Assembly: GCA_905373085.1 (NCBI GenBank)
Contig: CAJPRR010000123.1
Span: 1-6,804, forward strand
Direction of reading: 5' to 3'
Source: an uncultured Selenomonas sp.
GTDB taxonomy: Bacteria; Bacillota; Negativicutes; Selenomonadales; Selenomonadaceae
DNA length: 6,804 nt
This document shows, one piece after another, positions 5,332-6,804 of this stretch (position 1 is the stretch's first letter; each line of letters opens with the position of its first letter). The notes under the pieces were generated by a model, which was not told the DNA's origin, ran no database searches, and saw only the letters and a program-made list of their open reading frames with translations. A program made the position numbers and the translations under genes.

Positions 5332-6804
5332 ATGGACGACAAAGAGAATTGGATCGGAATCGCCAACCGGTTCGCGAATCAGGGCGATTTTCGCGGCATG
5401 CGCGCTTCGGCGAAGGAGATTCTGCAGATCGTGCCGGAGGACGCGGACGCCTATGCCGTCATGGCGGAGGCCTCCTTCTATATGGATGAGCGTGAGAAGG
5501 CGAAGGAGTATATGGCGCGTGCCGAAGAGCGCGAGCCGGGGAATTTGCGTGCGCGTCTCGTACGCGCCGCATTCTTTTCTGCAGACTTCGCCTTGGAAGA
5601 GGAAATCAAGGAGCTTCTCGCCATCGTGCAGGCGACGGAGGCGATTGCCGAATCGCTTTGGACGCAGTCGCTTCGCTACGTGCGCTTCAAAGCGCTCGCA
5701 TGGCTCTCCGACGCGTGGCTTCTCGCGGCGGAGCCGGAGTTTGCCATGAACACGCTTCTGGCGGCGAGCGAGATGCTGACGGGCGAAGAGGCGGCGGAGT
5801 GCTACAGCAAGGCGCTCTTCTGTTCGAATTATCGCGCAAGGACGCCTGTCGAATCGCTGCGTCTTCATCGCGGCTACGGAAAATTCTTCGAAGGCGTCAA
5901 GGTCTGTCATCCGTATCGTACAGATGCAGCAAGAGCGGGCGCATTGCAGCCGAAGGCGGCGCTTTCCGTCGGCGAGGCCATGGCGGCGGCCAGAGCGGAA
6001 GCCGAGCGCGAGCGGCGCGGTGCGGCGCTCGTGGCGCAGCAGGCGAAGCGGGGGCGCGAGCCTCTTTCGCGTCTCGCGCAGAAGGCTTTGCCGAAGCCAC
6101 AGGAAGAGGAATCGCTTCGTCTTTGGGCGTGGGAAGCGCGGGCGAATCAAAGGCGCATGGAAGAGGAAAGGGAGTACGAAGCGTTCAAGAAGGAGATGGA
6201 AGAGGAGCGAAGAAGCAAGGAGCGGCGAGAGGCGCGAGCCGCTTCGCTTTTTGACGGCGGCGCACGTCTTTCGCCGCCGTTGGTGCAGAGATCTCAGATG
6301 CCGGCTGTCCGTGTTCAGCCGACGGCGCCGCCCGTGGGAAGGAAGCGCGTGCGCACCTTCAGCCGCAAATTGCGCATCGGCTACATCTCGCCCGATTTTC
6401 GCCTCCATGCGGCGGCGTATTTTTTCATGCCGCTCGTGCGTGATTTTGACGCCGCTTCTTTCGACGTCACATGCTATGCGCGGGGCAAGCGCGACCGCGT
6501 GACTTCGCTCTTTCGCCAAAATGGCGTGCAGTGGAAGGACGTCTCACGGCTCTCGGCGAGAGAGGCGGCGCGGCTTATCAGGAAGGACGGCATTGACATC
6601 CTCGTCGACCTTGCCGGGCACACGCAGGGAAGCGGTCTGCCCGCGCTCGCCTGGCGGCCTGCGCCCGTGCAGATGACGGCGATCGGCTACATGGCGACGA
6701 CGGGGCTTCGTGCGGTCGACTACTTCCTTTCCGACGTCTATTGTTCGCCGTGGGACATGGGTGCGCGCGGCTTTTCAGAGAAAGTGCTGCGCATGCCGCA
6801 CAGC
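5332..6804 (+). CDS. TPR/GT41 (OGT/SPINDLY-like) protein glycosyltransferase, 3' end missing
   Basis: The first 491 codons are open to the window edge. Bacterial proteins of this family transfer sugars to Ser/Thr of proteins, for example flagellins or adhesins. TPR-like helices occupy roughly residues 5-75 (RFANQGDFRGMRASAKEIL, then AEASFYMDEREKAKEYMARA), with further helices to about 190. The conserved YGKFFEGVKVCHPYR element (182-196) normally leads almost directly into the catalytic domain. Here about 150 residues intervene, very rich in Glu, Arg, Ala and Lys with a predicted coiled coil (about 215-312). The GT41 domain starts at LRIGYISPDFRLH (347-359), including the conserved His359. DILVDLAGH (422-430) and RPAPVQMTAIGYMATTGL (442-459) follow. 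The UDP-binding C-terminal half is beyond the window. The ATG at 5332 has GGAG (5318-5321) 10 bases upstream and lies 25 bases after the preceding stop. An in-frame GTG at 5323 is too close to the ribosome site. Confidence 0.9.
   Translation, partial: MDDKENWIGIANRFANQGDFRGMRASAKEILQIVPEDADAYAVMAEASFYMDEREKAKEYMARAEEREPGNLRARLVRAAFFSADFALEEEIKELLAIVQATEAIAESLWTQSLRYVRFKALAWLSDAWLLAAEPEFAMNTLLAASEMLTGEEAAECYSKALFCSNYRARTPVESLRLHRGYGKFFEGVKVCHPYRTDAARAGALQPKAALSVGEAMAAARAEAERERRGAALVAQQAKRGREPLSRLAQKALPKPQEEESLRLWAWEARANQRRMEEEREYEAFKKEMEEERRSKERREARAASLFDGGARLSPPLVQRSQMPAVRVQPTAPPVGRKRVRTFSRKLRIGYISPDFRLHAAAYFFMPLVRDFDAASFDVTCYARGKRDRVTSLFRQNGVQWKDVSRLSAREAARLIRKDGIDILVDLAGHTQGSGLPALAWRPAPVQMTAIGYMATTGLRAVDYFLSDVYCSPWDMGARGFSEKVLRMPHS

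Noticed and set aside
5269..6519. Minus-strand open frame of 416 codons opposite the TPR/GT41 gene
   Set aside because: Arg-rich shadow with no recognisable motif; the + strand frame has OGT signatures and is open for 491 codons.

Overview
The window reads as chromosomal DNA of a GC-rich, diderm Firmicute, most likely a Selenomonas-type member of the Negativicutes. That assignment is an inference. It rests on an RND-type efflux pump (which implies an outer membrane) together with Firmicute-style AGGAGG ribosome binding sites, an AMIN/Amidase_3 cell-wall hydrolase and a bacterial O-GlcNAc-transferase-like glycosylation cassette. All protein genes lie on the + strand.

Layout. Positions 1-392 hold the C-terminal end of an RND inner-membrane transporter, closed by a strong hairpin terminator (424-455). 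Positions 456-800 form a compact, visibly more AT-rich islet. It encodes a 35-residue hydrophobic peptide (564-671) followed by a perfect 13-bp bidirectional terminator (695-726), which is faced from the other side by a strong minus-strand promoter (766-795). The minus-strand promoter would make an RNA of about 65 nt ending at the same terminator. Two blocks around the peptide start codon (GTATCGGT and CAATCATCACATT) recur in the same order on the far side of the terminator, so the minus-strand RNA is complementary in trans to the peptide's translation start. This is the layout of the Fst/par family of type I toxin-antitoxin loci, and it is the most interesting element in the window.

From 957 to the end runs a tightly packed gene string with gaps of -20, 21, 52, -11 and 25 nt, probably one transcription unit. 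It contains a polar amino-acid ABC permease and its ATPase with no binding protein beside them, then a secreted AMIN-domain N-acetylmuramoyl-L-alanine amidase. A three-gene glycosylation group follows: a methyltransferase-fold protein with an eroded SAM-binding loop, a small GT-A-type glycosyltransferase, and a TPR/GT41 (OGT/SPINDLY-like) glycosyltransferase that runs off the right edge. The trio plausibly glycosylates a surface or flagellar protein; the acceptor is not in the window.

The 393-956 stretch has no long gene. Apart from the toxin-antitoxin-like locus, it holds the RND terminator and a leader with an extended -10 promoter and a hairpin ahead of the permease. I see nothing identifiable in about 796-880.
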